From Laccaria trichodermophora (taxonomy: Eukaryota > Basidiomycota > Agaricomycetes > Agaricales > Hydnangiaceae): a DNA stretch of 28,209 nucleotides. The notes under the pieces were generated by a model. The model ran no database searches. It saw only the letters and a list, made by a program, of their open reading frames with translations, and had not been told where the DNA came from. Shown here piece after piece: positions 10,801 to 16,949 of the stretch. The stretch is from positions 1 through 28,209 of the forward strand of contig JACTVC010000072.1 in the NCBI GenBank assembly GCA_018417955.1, read 5' to 3'. Position numbers and translations under genes: made by a program. The stretch's first letter is position 1. Each line of letters opens with the position of its first letter.

Positions 10801-11869
10801 TTCACAAAATTTCTCAACTATAACTATTCCTACAAAAAGATTATCCAACCTTGAAAAACTCCGCTTGCTGTGCCACACAACAAATTAACTATTGATTTTC
10901 CTTTAAATTAAATTATTATAGGATTTTTACTAGGAGATGGACATATTCAAAAAAATCTTTAATAGGTAATTCTAGATTTATGTATGGTCAAAATAGTTTA
11001 AGAATATAACATATTAACTATTTTAACCATGTATTAGAATTATTTAAACCCTACTTATTTAAAGATTTTAAACTTAAAACAAAATCATTTATAAATAAGA
11101 AAAATAATAATAATTATAGTTCTGTTAATTTTGCTACATTATCATTACCATGTTTTAACTACTGCAAAAATCTGTTTTATAATCCAGATGTGGTTCCCAT
11201 TAAAAATAGTACCTTCAAATATATAAGATTTACTTAGTCCTAGAGGTTTAGCTTATTGGATAATGGATGACGGTTCTCTTCAAAATAAAGGTTTACATTT
11301 AAATACTTATGGTTTTACCAACCAAGATGTTTTAAAATTAAAAAGTACCTTAGAAAATATGTTCGGAGAAAATACTTTGAAGTGTTCAATACATAAACAG
11401 AATAAAGGAGAAAGAATTTATATATGGGGAGAAAGTATGGATGTGATGCTACGCAGACACAACATATCTAAGTTTATGCATACAAATATGCTTTACAAAA
11501 TAAACTCTGATAATTAATATTATTTATGTAAGTGATTTACTACCTTTTTATGCTATATTAAGAAGTATTCCTAATAAATTATTAGGAGTAGTAGCAATGT
11601 TTGGATCATTATTAATATTATTAATATTACCTTTAGTGGATCTTTCTAGAATTAGAGGTTCCACATTTAGACCTTTGATGAAATTAGCTTTCTGGTTATT
11701 TGTTGTAGATTTCTTTATTTTAATGTGGATTGGATCTCAACACCCTGATTCACCTTATTTAGAAATTGGACAAGTGGCAACTGCATTTTATTTCGCTTGG
11801 TTCTTAATTTTTGTACCTTTAATTGGATTAAGTGAAAATACTTTAATGGATATTTCTAATGAAAAATAA
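4810..11869 (+). CDS. cob: apocytochrome b, six exons
   Basis: Cytochrome b is the haem-binding core of complex III in the inner membrane. Proposed exons: 4810-5187, 6367-6381, 7654-7689, 8924-9000, 10076-10389 and 11535-11869. They total 1155 nt, 384 residues plus TAA. Every upstream exon ends in T and every intron in G, the group I rule. The joined protein places the four axial haem ligands at His82 and His96 (exon 1) and His183 and His197 (exon 5), exactly as in yeast, which supports every junction up to exon 5. Exon 2 is only five codons (IAFLG); exon 3 is [12 protein letters not shown]. Residue 127 is Ile where most fungi have Thr. The exon 5/6 junction splits a Tyr codon in the PEWYLLPFYA motif. 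All Trp codons are TGG. Reading through into introns 1-4 is open, so the intron ORFs are translated as fusions to upstream exons. The 35 bp directly after the stop are repeated, inverted, 3' of cox3. Confidence 0.95.
5188..5937 (+). CDS. LAGLIDADG protein fused to cob exon 1, probable maturase
   Basis: 249 codons in frame with exon 1 (fusion of 375 residues), no UGA codons. It belongs to the two-motif LAGLIDADG_2 family and is sister to the intron 3 ORF (shared [34 protein letters not shown] and EMKYK). Motif 1 reads [10 protein letters not shown] where the sister has [11 protein letters not shown], so the catalytic Asp is Gly. Motif 2 reads WIMQDGS instead of WIMDDGS; the second Asp remains. 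Loss of a metal-binding Asp is expected to abolish or cripple DNA cleavage. The long intact frame suggests it is kept for splicing of its intron, as known for LAGLIDADG maturases. That function is inferred. Confidence 0.85.
   Translation, partial: NSIMWPNWKYFDLNTINSIVTINGLSIVVLPINKARTKALNRIGPHNKKILDIIISGMLGGFWAEKIPGNPLNSIRFNIEQSITNTAYIHYLTLLFYNLGYCSRPVPSLIVKSDSRIENRFNYKVSLFTFTSFNWIYDSFYRTANGKTIKIVPNYIADYLTPLGLAHWIMQDGSYQKGQGVYLATNSFTYEECQFLANILTKKYKFKTSVVKSGLPNQWRISIWKESMPNLRENLEPYFIAEMKYKLGI
5188..6366 (+). mobile_element. cob group I intron 1
   Basis: 1179 nt, after codon 126 (exon ends T) and ending in G6366. The catalytic core lies 3' of the ORF: the P strand AAAACGGTTAAAG near 6080, the Q strand GACCGTCGG near 6113-6121, CGCTACAGACTGGGTCAC, and the P7 3' strand in AATGTACAGTCGGA near 6178-6191. 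A short hairpin (GCTATC/GATAGC) follows at about 6216-6241. The core closely resembles those of introns 2 and 3. Its LAGLIDADG ORF is fused to exon 1. Confidence 0.85.
6382..7224 (+). CDS. GIY-YIG homing endonuclease fused to cob exon 2
   Basis: Open and in frame with exon 2, so the likely primary product is a fusion; a TTG at 6448 is the first possible alternative start. Counting from that TTG, the GIY-YIG domain begins near residue 45 ([18 protein letters not shown]), with Arg70 in the conserved MRLHKHL helix and Glu near 118-119 (LLERED) as probable catalytic residues. Two NUMOD3-like DNA-binding repeats follow ([12 protein letters not shown] near 141, [12 protein letters not shown] near 170), then a C-terminal NUMOD1-like helix-turn-helix (near 203-242). 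All parts look intact, so it is probably an active nicking or cleaving enzyme for intron homing. It is visibly less AT-rich than its neighbours, suggesting a more recent arrival. Confidence 0.9.
   Translation, partial: LIGLKWVCFFNDVSNIQYASITLPVACSHRLQSFLDKHNIKPVMVFEDLTNPDTKKLAYRTLKPFSGIYLVVNSVNGKYYIGSAVTGNIYMRLHKHLFSKMGNVLVGKAVEKYGLDKFFFLVLELVPQQNTVDVKLLLEREDHYILSLKPEYNIAPLATNSVGWKHSEESIQKMKQGYSDERRQKVGSINKGKALSEETRNLIREAALQRKPMSMESRLKCAVNVRPITITNLDGTNPQSFSSIIEASKVIECNEITIRRALNSNGIIKRKYLVTDTIDT
6382..7653 (+). mobile_element. cob group I intron 2
   Basis: 1272 nt, between the 15-nt exon 2 (ends GGT) and exon 3 (starts TATGTT), ending in G7653. Core elements 3' of the ORF: AAAACGGTCAACGG (about 7412-7425), GACCGTCGG (about 7446-7454), CGCTACAGACTGGGTCACTT and AATGTACAGTCGGA (about 7510-7523). 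A GCTACGCAG repeat fragment sits downstream of the core at about 7568-7577. Intron 2 shares its core with introns 1 and 3 but carries an unrelated ORF type. Confidence 0.85.
7690..8508 (+). CDS. LAGLIDADG endonuclease/maturase fused to cob exon 3, with in-frame UGA Trp codons
   Basis: In frame with exon 3. Read with UGA as Trp it runs to TAA 8506-8508; with the standard code it stops at 8158. The four UGA codons (8158, 8179, 8266, 8431) fall where the sister ORF in intron 1, or the family motif, has Trp or an aromatic: TSFNW, IWIMDDG and VWKES are the clear cases. Both LAGLIDADG motifs keep their acidic residues (SLLGDAHAE and WIMDDGS), so cleavage activity is plausible. Near the N-terminus a 69-bp GC-rich mobile element (7740-7808) adds 23 codons in frame ([13 protein letters not shown] region) without a stop. 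The domains after it look complete. Confidence 0.85.
7740..7808 (-). repeat. 69-bp GC-rich hairpin element inside the cob intron 3 ORF
   Basis: Its reverse complement is identical to 12794-12880 except that the latter has an extra 18-bp tandem unit. It contains two copies of the hairpin CTCCTGC-GTA-GCAGGAG or a shortened form, separated by a CCTTGC...AGAAGG segment. It ends in GGAGGCACAA on its minus strand. The length is a multiple of three and there is no stop in the host frame. The surrounding DNA is AT-rich. Confidence 0.95.
9001..9970 (+). CDS. I-AniI-type LAGLIDADG endonuclease/maturase fused to cob exon 4
   Basis: A clear I-AniI orthologue. After an N-terminal piece overlapping the intron core ([20 protein letters not shown]), the endonuclease begins near 9207. 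Motif 1 is [12 protein letters not shown] (catalytic Asp) and motif 2 is [12 protein letters not shown] (catalytic Glu). The family end LQYLLW-KQL...IPSNY is present only if TGA 9905-9907 is Trp, so the true stop is TAA 9968-9970. I-AniI is known to both cut DNA and help splice its intron. Right after motif 2, a GC-rich segment (9659-9682, ATLASPHN) replaces the variable loop of I-AniI and is a member of the spacer repeat family. All key residues are present, so it is probably functional. Confidence 0.93.
9659..9682 (+). repeat. GC-rich repeat fragment in frame in the I-AniI orthologue
   Basis: GCTACGCTTGCTTCGCCACA then CAAT. The same string with one or two changes occurs in spacers at about 4055-4074 (GCTACGCTTGCTTTGCCACA) and 20054-20074 (CTACGCTTGCTGTGCCACAC), and shorter forms at 10861-10878 and about 15588-15605. 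It lies directly after LAGLIDADG motif 2, in a loop that is variable in the family. Confidence 0.8.
10607..10669 (+). repeat. tandem repeat, nine units of CTTTAGT
   Basis: Nine 7-bp units; the fifth is TTTTAGT. It lies between the R and S strands of the intron 5 core, where P8 would extend, so it lengthens a peripheral stem or loop rather than breaking P3-P7. The length suggests slippage. Confidence 0.95.
10800..11517 (+). pseudogene. degenerate LAGLIDADG ORF in cob intron 5
   Basis: A relic of a two-motif LAGLIDADG protein. Motif 1 is readable as [13 protein letters not shown] near 10913-10951, but stops and frame changes follow (for example near 10958, 11010 and 11220). The C-terminal part, from about 11236 to 11517, is clean: [19 protein letters not shown], then a family-like tail ending [10 protein letters not shown]. 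Two GC-rich repeat pieces lie inside: 10860-10879 (CGCTTGCTGTGCCACACA) before motif 1, and GATGCTACGCAGACACAACA at 11447-11466, which stays in frame near the C-terminus. No continuous reading is possible, so it is not expected to make an endonuclease. Confidence 0.85.
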
Positions 11870-11965
11870 ATTAAACACCCCCTGATGGCTCAGCTGCTAC
11901 GCTTTGCTTCTAATTAAGCCACAATTGCAAGTAGCGATTGCTCTGATTATTAAGTAGCGCTGCTA
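11869..11965 (+). repeat. post-cob repeat (inverted copy 3' of cox3), occupied form
   Basis: 11869-11903 is a perfect 35-bp match to the reverse complement of 15806-15840. 11929-11965 then matches the reverse complement of 15769-15805. Between them this copy has 25 extra bases (11904-11928), starting and ending with TTGC. This 25-bp segment itself resembles pieces at about 17833-17856, 19471-19497 and 22185-22212 on the other strand. The copy begins at the last base of the cob stop codon. Confidence 0.95.
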
Positions 11966-12373
11966 GCAAGTGTGCCTGGCTGCTTCGCTAGCAAGTAGTT
12001 GTAGTTGTAAAAACTACAACTACAACCAGAAGCAAACCTTGCTTTGCTAGTAGCGACTCATAAGTAGCGTAGCGATTATTAACAAATAAGTAGCTTTTAT
12101 CTCTATTCTAATTATTTTATCTCTATTCTAATTATTTTATCTCTATTATTATTTTTTATCTCTATTATTAATCAAGCTAGCCTAATAAAAATTTTTGTTT
12201 TAAATTACTAATTACTAATTACTATTTAGTCCTAGGTTATATTATAAAATAAATTCTATCATAAGTTTGCTATGGTTATGAATTTATTTTTATTTATAAT
12301 CAGAATTGGCAAAGCCCATTACTACTTCTTGTAGTTGTGGTATTTACAACCACAACCAGTAGCGATTATTATT

Positions 12374-12478
12374 AAGTAGCATAATATATAAATAAGCTTG
12401 ATTTTTTATAAATAAAGAAGTTTGTTTTTTATAAGGATCCCATAATAAAAAATAAAGGTTCGAATCCTTTACTACTTA
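12374..12478 (+). other. tRNA-like remnant (T arm and acceptor)
   Basis: The T arm is perfect (AAAGG-TTCGAAT-CCTTT) and is followed by ACTACTT-A. An upstream AAGTAGC (12374-12380) could pair with six of seven acceptor bases, but the span is 105 nt and no acceptable D arm or anticodon arm fits. A nearer partner, AAGAAGT (12415-12421), leaves too little room for two arms. It is likely a broken or insertion-disrupted tRNA. No anticodon can be given. Confidence 0.35.
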
Positions 12479-12793
12479 GATTATATATCTAATAAATTTA
12501 AATAATTAAGTTTATTATTTTTGTTTTTTTAGTTATATGAGAATATACCCCAAAGATATTTCTTAAGAGTCCTTTTAATGAATTAAAAATGATTATATAA
12601 ACTAATTTAATTTAAATTAGTTTTACAATTAAAACTGATTGTTAACAATTAAGGTTACTTAAATTACAAAAATTTTTATTATAATAAGATACAAACTTAA
12701 AAAAAAACCAAATAATGATCGCTAGCTTCGTAAGCAGGAGTCTCCAATTAAAAACAAGACTATGCTATGATTAATATTAATAATACAACTTAA

Positions 12794-12880
12794 AAAGCTA
12801 CTCCTGCGTAGCAGGATACTCCTGCGTAGCAGGCTACCTTGCTTCGCCAGAAGGCTACTCCTGCGTAGCAGGAGGCACAA
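12794..12880 (+). repeat. 87-bp GC-rich hairpin element, expanded copy
   Basis: Contains three TCCTGCGTAGCAGG palindromes and one CTTGCTTCGCCAGAAGG segment. It is identical to the reverse complement of 7740-7808 apart from one additional 18-bp unit (ATACTCCTGCGTAGCAGG). The terminal part GCTACTCCTGCGTAGCAGGA-GGCACAAT is also present in rnl at 22753-22780. Confidence 0.95.
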
Positions 12881-13335
12881 TAAAAAACAATTATCGGCTA
12901 TATTATAAATAGCTTCTTATTTGTGCTTCTTATTCTTGGTTATTGGTTATTAAAATTATAGTTATAATTATAATTCTTGCACTAATTATAGAATTAACAA
13001 TTATTTGTTAATTTTTATTCTTTTGGCCTTAGTTTTATCCAATAAAATTATTCTACAAGAAGATTTGCTAAAGACACAAAAGAATCGCTACTTCTGCTAG
13101 CAAGTGTGCCTGGCTGCTTCGCTAGCAAGTAGTTGTAAAAACTACCACTCCAACCAGAAGCGTTATGAATAAGCAGAATCATAATAATAATAACTAATAA
13201 TAGAGATAAAATAATAATAATATAAATAATAATAATAATAAATAAAAATAATAAAAGTTTGAGCAAGCAAAAACTAAAAATATAATAGTAATTAGTAAAT
13301 TAAGATTAAATAAACAAAACCAATTATAAATAAAT

Positions 13336-14097
13336 ATGAAGTTATTTATTTCAAATTTTTATACCATATTTAATGATGCCCCTCAACCATGGCAATTAGG
13401 TTTTCAAGATAGCGCTGCACCAGGTTTTACAGGATTAGTTACTTTACACAATACTATAGGTTTCTATTTAATTGTTATAAGTATTGCTGTTTCTTGGACT
13501 ATATTTTCTTTAGTTTATTATTATAGCGAAAAAAATAACCCTATCGCTCATAAATATTTAACACACGGTACAGTATTAGAATTAATTTGGACTATTACTC
13601 CAGCTTTAATTCTAATAGCAATTGCTTTTCCTTCATTTAGATTATTATATTTAATGGATGAAGTAATATCACCAACTTTAACTATTAAAGTAGTAGGTCA
13701 TCAATGGTATTGGTCATATGAATATTCAGATTTTATCACAGATAGTGGAGAATCAATTGATTTTGATTCATATATGATCCCTGAATCAGATTTAGAATTA
13801 GGTCAATTTAGATTATTAGATGTGGATAATAAACTTATAATTCCGGTAGATTGCCATATAAGATTAATTATTACCGGTTCTGATGTATTACATTCTTTTT
13901 CTGTACCTTCATTAGGACTTAAATTAGATGCTGTACCAGGGAGATTAAATCAAGTTTCTTTCTTAGCTGAAAGAGCCGGAACTTTTTACGGACAATGCTC
14001 AGAAATTTGTGGTGTTTGGCATGGATTTATGCCTATAGTGGTTGAAGCTGTGTCTTCTCCTGATTTCTTAGTTTGGATTGATTCTGCTTCTCAATAA
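13336..14097 (+). CDS. cox2: cytochrome c oxidase subunit 2
   Basis: 253 residues, ATG to TAA, uninterrupted. Cox2 is the copper A subunit of complex IV, receiving electrons from cytochrome c on the intermembrane side. Two transmembrane segments lie near residues 40-62 and 80-104. The conserved aromatic patch HQWYWSYEY is at 122-130. The CuA ligands are all visible: His186 (VLHSFSVP) and Cys221, Glu223, Cys225, His229 and Met232 in GQCSEICGVWHGFMP. The N-terminus carries the usual DAPQPWQLGFQD motif. The frame has no indels and no UGA Trp codons. It is the last + strand gene before the convergent spacer with cox3. Confidence 0.98.
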   Translation: MKLFISNFYTIFNDAPQPWQLGFQDSAAPGFTGLVTLHNTIGFYLIVISIAVSWTIFSLVYYYSEKNNPIAHKYLTHGTVLELIWTITPALILIAIAFPSFRLLYLMDEVISPTLTIKVVGHQWYWSYEYSDFITDSGESIDFDSYMIPESDLELGQFRLLDVDNKLIIPVDCHIRLIITGSDVLHSFSVPSLGLKLDAVPGRLNQVSFLAERAGTFYGQCSEICGVWHGFMPIVVEAVSSPDFLVWIDSASQ

Positions 14098-14987
14098 TTA
14101 AAAGCTACTTCTGATTCTGCTCCTTATTAATGAAACAAGAAGTAGCAGTGTCATTCTGCTTCGCTTGCTTTGCTAGTAGCAGAAGAAATCCATATATTTT
14201 AAAGGATTAAAAAAATCTAGAATATAATTGGCCTTGCTTTTTCTAGTTCTTGGTATAAAAATAATAATAATAATAATAATAATATAAATAATAATAATAA
14301 TAAGTAGCACCGGCAACAATAATTATAATAGAGATAAAATAATAAAAAAAACAATTTTAAAATTGTTTTTTAGTTCTTATTCTTAAAAATATTTAAAGTT
14401 AATACTTAATACTAAATACTTAGAAAAGCAGTTCTATTTATTGTTATTCAAAGCTAGTTACACTACACTACACAACACTACACAACACAACACAAATACA
14501 ATACAAACACAATACAATACAACACAAACAAGGTTGCTACCAAATATATTATCATAATAGAATGAATGCAAATAATAACTTTTATTTGTTTATTTTATTT
14601 GTAGATTTAATTATAAAATTTATATTTTTATTATTTTTATACCCCCTTATTGTCCCTAGCTAGGCAATAATTACTTATTTGTAGGTATTTACTTTTAGCG
14701 TTTTATTAATAAGGAGCATAATTCCCATAAGCAAGCTACACTAGTTGTTATTCTAATTCTAATCTTTACTTTCTTGCATCTGCAAAAGCTAACAGCAGTT
14801 AAAATTTACTTTTATCTTCTTTTTATTTGTTAATAATCAGCTTTTAATTACGGAAAGTAATGAGTATTTAATAAAGTGGCTGCAATAGTGGCTTGTGTCA
14901 CTTAATATACACACTAGTGGCTATTGCAGGGGTAGGTAAACCAAAACTAAGTTTTTTTATGTTAATCTCTAGCTTATTATTGTGCCT

Positions 14988-15029
14988 GCGTAGCGCGTAG
15001 CGCGTAGCGCGTAGCGCGTAGCGCGTAGC
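14988..15029 (+). repeat. tandem repeat, six units of GCGTAGC
   Basis: Six perfect 7-bp units in tandem. GCGTAGC is also the core of most of the GC-rich elements in the window, so this array looks like an amplified piece of that family. Confidence 0.95.
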
Positions 15030-15687
15030 GATTCTTTTTTGTCTGCGTAGCGAATCATAAGTAGCGTAGCCATTCTTTTGTGTCTGCTGGCACAGCTGCT
15101 ACGCTAAGGAGCGAATCATAAGTAGCGAATCATAAGAAGCGAGCTACGCAGCGGTTGCTAGTTACACAAGCCGCAGCAGCTGATACTAGCAAAGCAAGCG
15201 AAGCTGAATGACACTGATACTTCGATTCATAAGGAGCAGAATCAGAAGTAGCGTAGCGATTCTTTTGTGTCTGTAGCGATTATTAACAAATAGTAGCTTT
15301 TATCTCTATTATTTTTATTGTTGCTGGTGCTACTTATTATTATTATTTTATCTCCTATTATTATTATTATTTATATTATTATTTTATCTCTGTTATTATT
15401 ATTTTATCTCTATTATTATAATAATTTTTATAATTATACTGAAGGATGCTAGGACTAATTAGTAATAAAAAACTACGCGCTACGCGGACAAAGGGGAAAA
15501 TTTATTAAAATTTCACTAATTTTTATTGTAGTTATTATATAAATTTAATTAAAAACTACTTTTATCTTTCTTTAAGTTTCATAACCGCTTGCTTTGCCAC
15601 ACAAGAGATAATCTAAACTCCGATTAAATCTATAAACTATAAAAAAATTTAGTTTAAATTAATAATTGCTACAGACACAAAAGAATC

Positions 15688-15774
15688 GCTACTAGCAATT
15701 GTGGCTGGCTGCTTCGCTAGCAAATAGTAGTAAAAACTACAACCAGAAGCAAAGAGCCGCTTATTAATTAGCAG
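15688..15774 (+). repeat. 87-bp composite double-hairpin element, copy 1
   Basis: Nearly identical to 18875-18961, with only a few differences (around AATAGTAG against AGTAGTTG). One hairpin is closed by CTAGC/GCTAG; a second has GTAGT/ACTAC arms around an A-rich loop, enclosed by GCTTC/GAAGC. Partial relatives are at about 11966-12038 and 13090-13158. Confidence 0.9.
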
Positions 15775-15840
15775 CGCTACTTAATAATCAGAGCAATCGC
15801 TACTTAGCGTAGCAGCTGAGCCATCAGGGGGTGTTTAATT
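15769..15840 (-). repeat. post-cob repeat, empty form, 3' side of cox3
   Basis: Reverse complement of 11869-11965 without the 25-bp insertion at 11904-11928: the two flanks are joined directly at 15805/15806. It lies about 300 bases downstream of the cox3 stop in the sense of cox3, matching the orientation that its partner has after cob. Confidence 0.95.
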
Positions 15841-16139
15841 TTAATTTTTATCCTTTTATTAAGTTAAATTTATTTTTAAATGATTAAATTATATTTAATT
15901 AATTTATTTAGTTTAATACAATAATTTATTATTTATTATTTATAACTTATTATTTATTATTTATTATTTATTATTTATTATTCCTAATAAGGAGAATAAT
16001 AAGCAAGCAGCGGTTTTAAATAAAAAATATTCAGTAATCAGTAAATACCTTTTTTATTAGCAGCTTTGATAATCAGGTATTCGCGCTGCTTTATTAATAA
16101 GAATATTAATATTAATATTATAAATAACCAACAATAAAT

Positions 16140-16949
16140 TTAAGTATTACCCCAGAAATATACTGCAACAAATAAGAATAGCCAAACAACATCCACGAAA
16201 TGCCAATATAAAATACTTGATTCAAAACCATTGTGGTGTTTTGTAGTAAGTTGGTAATTAATAATTCTAATTAAAGCTACAGCAATAAAAAGAGTCCCAA
16301 TGATAACATGTAAACCATGTAAACCAGTAGAAGCATAAAATGCTGATCCATATACACCATCAGACATAGTAAAACCTGCTTCAGAATATTCAAAATATTG
16401 TAAACCAGTAAATATTATAGCTAAAATAATAGTTATGATTACGCCATCAATAGCAGCTTTTCTATTTCCAGCTATTAAAGCGTGGTGTCCATAAGTAATA
16501 AAAGCTCCACTAGATAATAATAAAAAAGTATTTAATAGTGGTATTGCAAAAGGATCTAAGGGAGTAATTCCTAATGGAGGCCAAGCCCCACCTATTTCAA
16601 TAGCAGGAGATAAACTAGAATGAAAGAAAGCCCAGAAAACAGATAAAAAAGCGAAAATTTCACTAACAATAAATAAAATTACACCCATCATTAATCCGTT
16701 TTTTACTTCTTTGGTATGGTGACCTAAATAAGTTGCTTCTATTACAACGTCTCTAAACCATAAAATCATAGCATATGTTGTTAAAATGAAACCTATACTT
16801 AATATATATCCTCCATATGTATATCCATGCATATATAATACTGCCCCTATTGTTAAATTTAATAAAGAAAACGAAGTTAATATAGGCCAAGGTGAAGGAT
16901 CCACTAAGTGAAATGGAAAATGTTGAAATTTAAAAATGTTATTTGTCAT
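16140..16949 (-). CDS. cox3: cytochrome c oxidase subunit 3
   Basis: 269 residues, ATG at 16949 reading left, TAA at 16142-16140, no introns. Cox3 is an inner-membrane core subunit of complex IV with seven transmembrane helices. Recognisable stretches are HPFHLVDPSPWP-like QHFPFHLVDPSPWPIL at the N-terminus, WFRDVVIEATYLGHHT, EIFAFLSVFWAFFHSSL with the conserved acidic residue, GAWPPLGITPLDPF, and the terminal YWHFVDVVWLFLFVAVYFWG. Length is normal for the family. All Trp are UGG. It is on the strand opposite to cob and cox2 and lies downstream of atp9, trnD and trnE on the minus strand. Confidence 0.98.
   Translation of the reverse strand: MTNNIFKFQHFPFHLVDPSPWPILTSFSLLNLTIGAVLYMHGYTYGGYILSIGFILTTYAMILWFRDVVIEATYLGHHTKEVKNGLMMGVILFIVSEIFAFLSVFWAFFHSSLSPAIEIGGAWPPLGITPLDPFAIPLLNTFLLLSSGAFITYGHHALIAGNRKAAIDGVIITIILAIIFTGLQYFEYSEAGFTMSDGVYGSAFYASTGLHGLHVIIGTLFIAVALIRIINYQLTTKHHNGFESSILYWHFVDVVWLFLFVAVYFWGNT

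Larger units (their letters stand above)
10390..11534 (+). mobile_element. cob group I intron 5
   Basis: 1145 nt, inside the Tyr codon of EWYLLPFYA: exon 5 ends TGGT and exon 6 begins ATTTACTACC. It ends in G11534. The core precedes the ORF: P strand TGCTGGAAACTCCTAAAG (10445-10462), Q strand AATCAGCAGGAAACC (about 10522-10537), R strand CTCAGAGACAACACG (about 10568-10582) and the P7 3' strand AAGATATAGTCC (10710-10721). A 7-bp tandem array expands the region between R and S. The downstream LAGLIDADG ORF is dead. Confidence 0.85.
11870..13335. repeat. spacer cob-cox2
   Basis: Contains the post-cob repeat, a composite GCTAGC/GTAGTTGTA hairpin element (about 11966-12038; relative at 13090-13158), tandem TTATCTCTATTCTAATTATT repeats (about 12107-12170), a tRNA-like 3' half (near 12478), the 87-bp GC element (12794-12880) and AT-rich filler. 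An AATAAGATACAAAC string near 12685 also occurs near 1710. No protein gene seen. Confidence 0.7.
14098..16139. repeat. convergent spacer cox2-cox3
   Basis: No gene recognised. It holds a GC-rich repeat cluster just after cox2 (about 14103-14190), ATA-type microsatellites (about 14259-14305), CACTACACAACA-type repeats (about 14459-14530), GCGTAGC x6 (14988-15029), repeated TCATAAGTAGCG pieces (to about 15260), TATTATTATTTTATCTC repeats (about 15303-15420), an 87-bp composite element (15688-15774), the cox3-side copy of the post-cob repeat (15769-15840) and TTATTTA repeats (about 15925-15982). Transcripts from both sides would end here. Confidence 0.75.

Noticed and set aside
14098..16139. Mitochondrial RNase P RNA (rnpB) in a spacer
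   Set aside because: No GAGGAAAGTCC-like conserved region was seen in any spacer.
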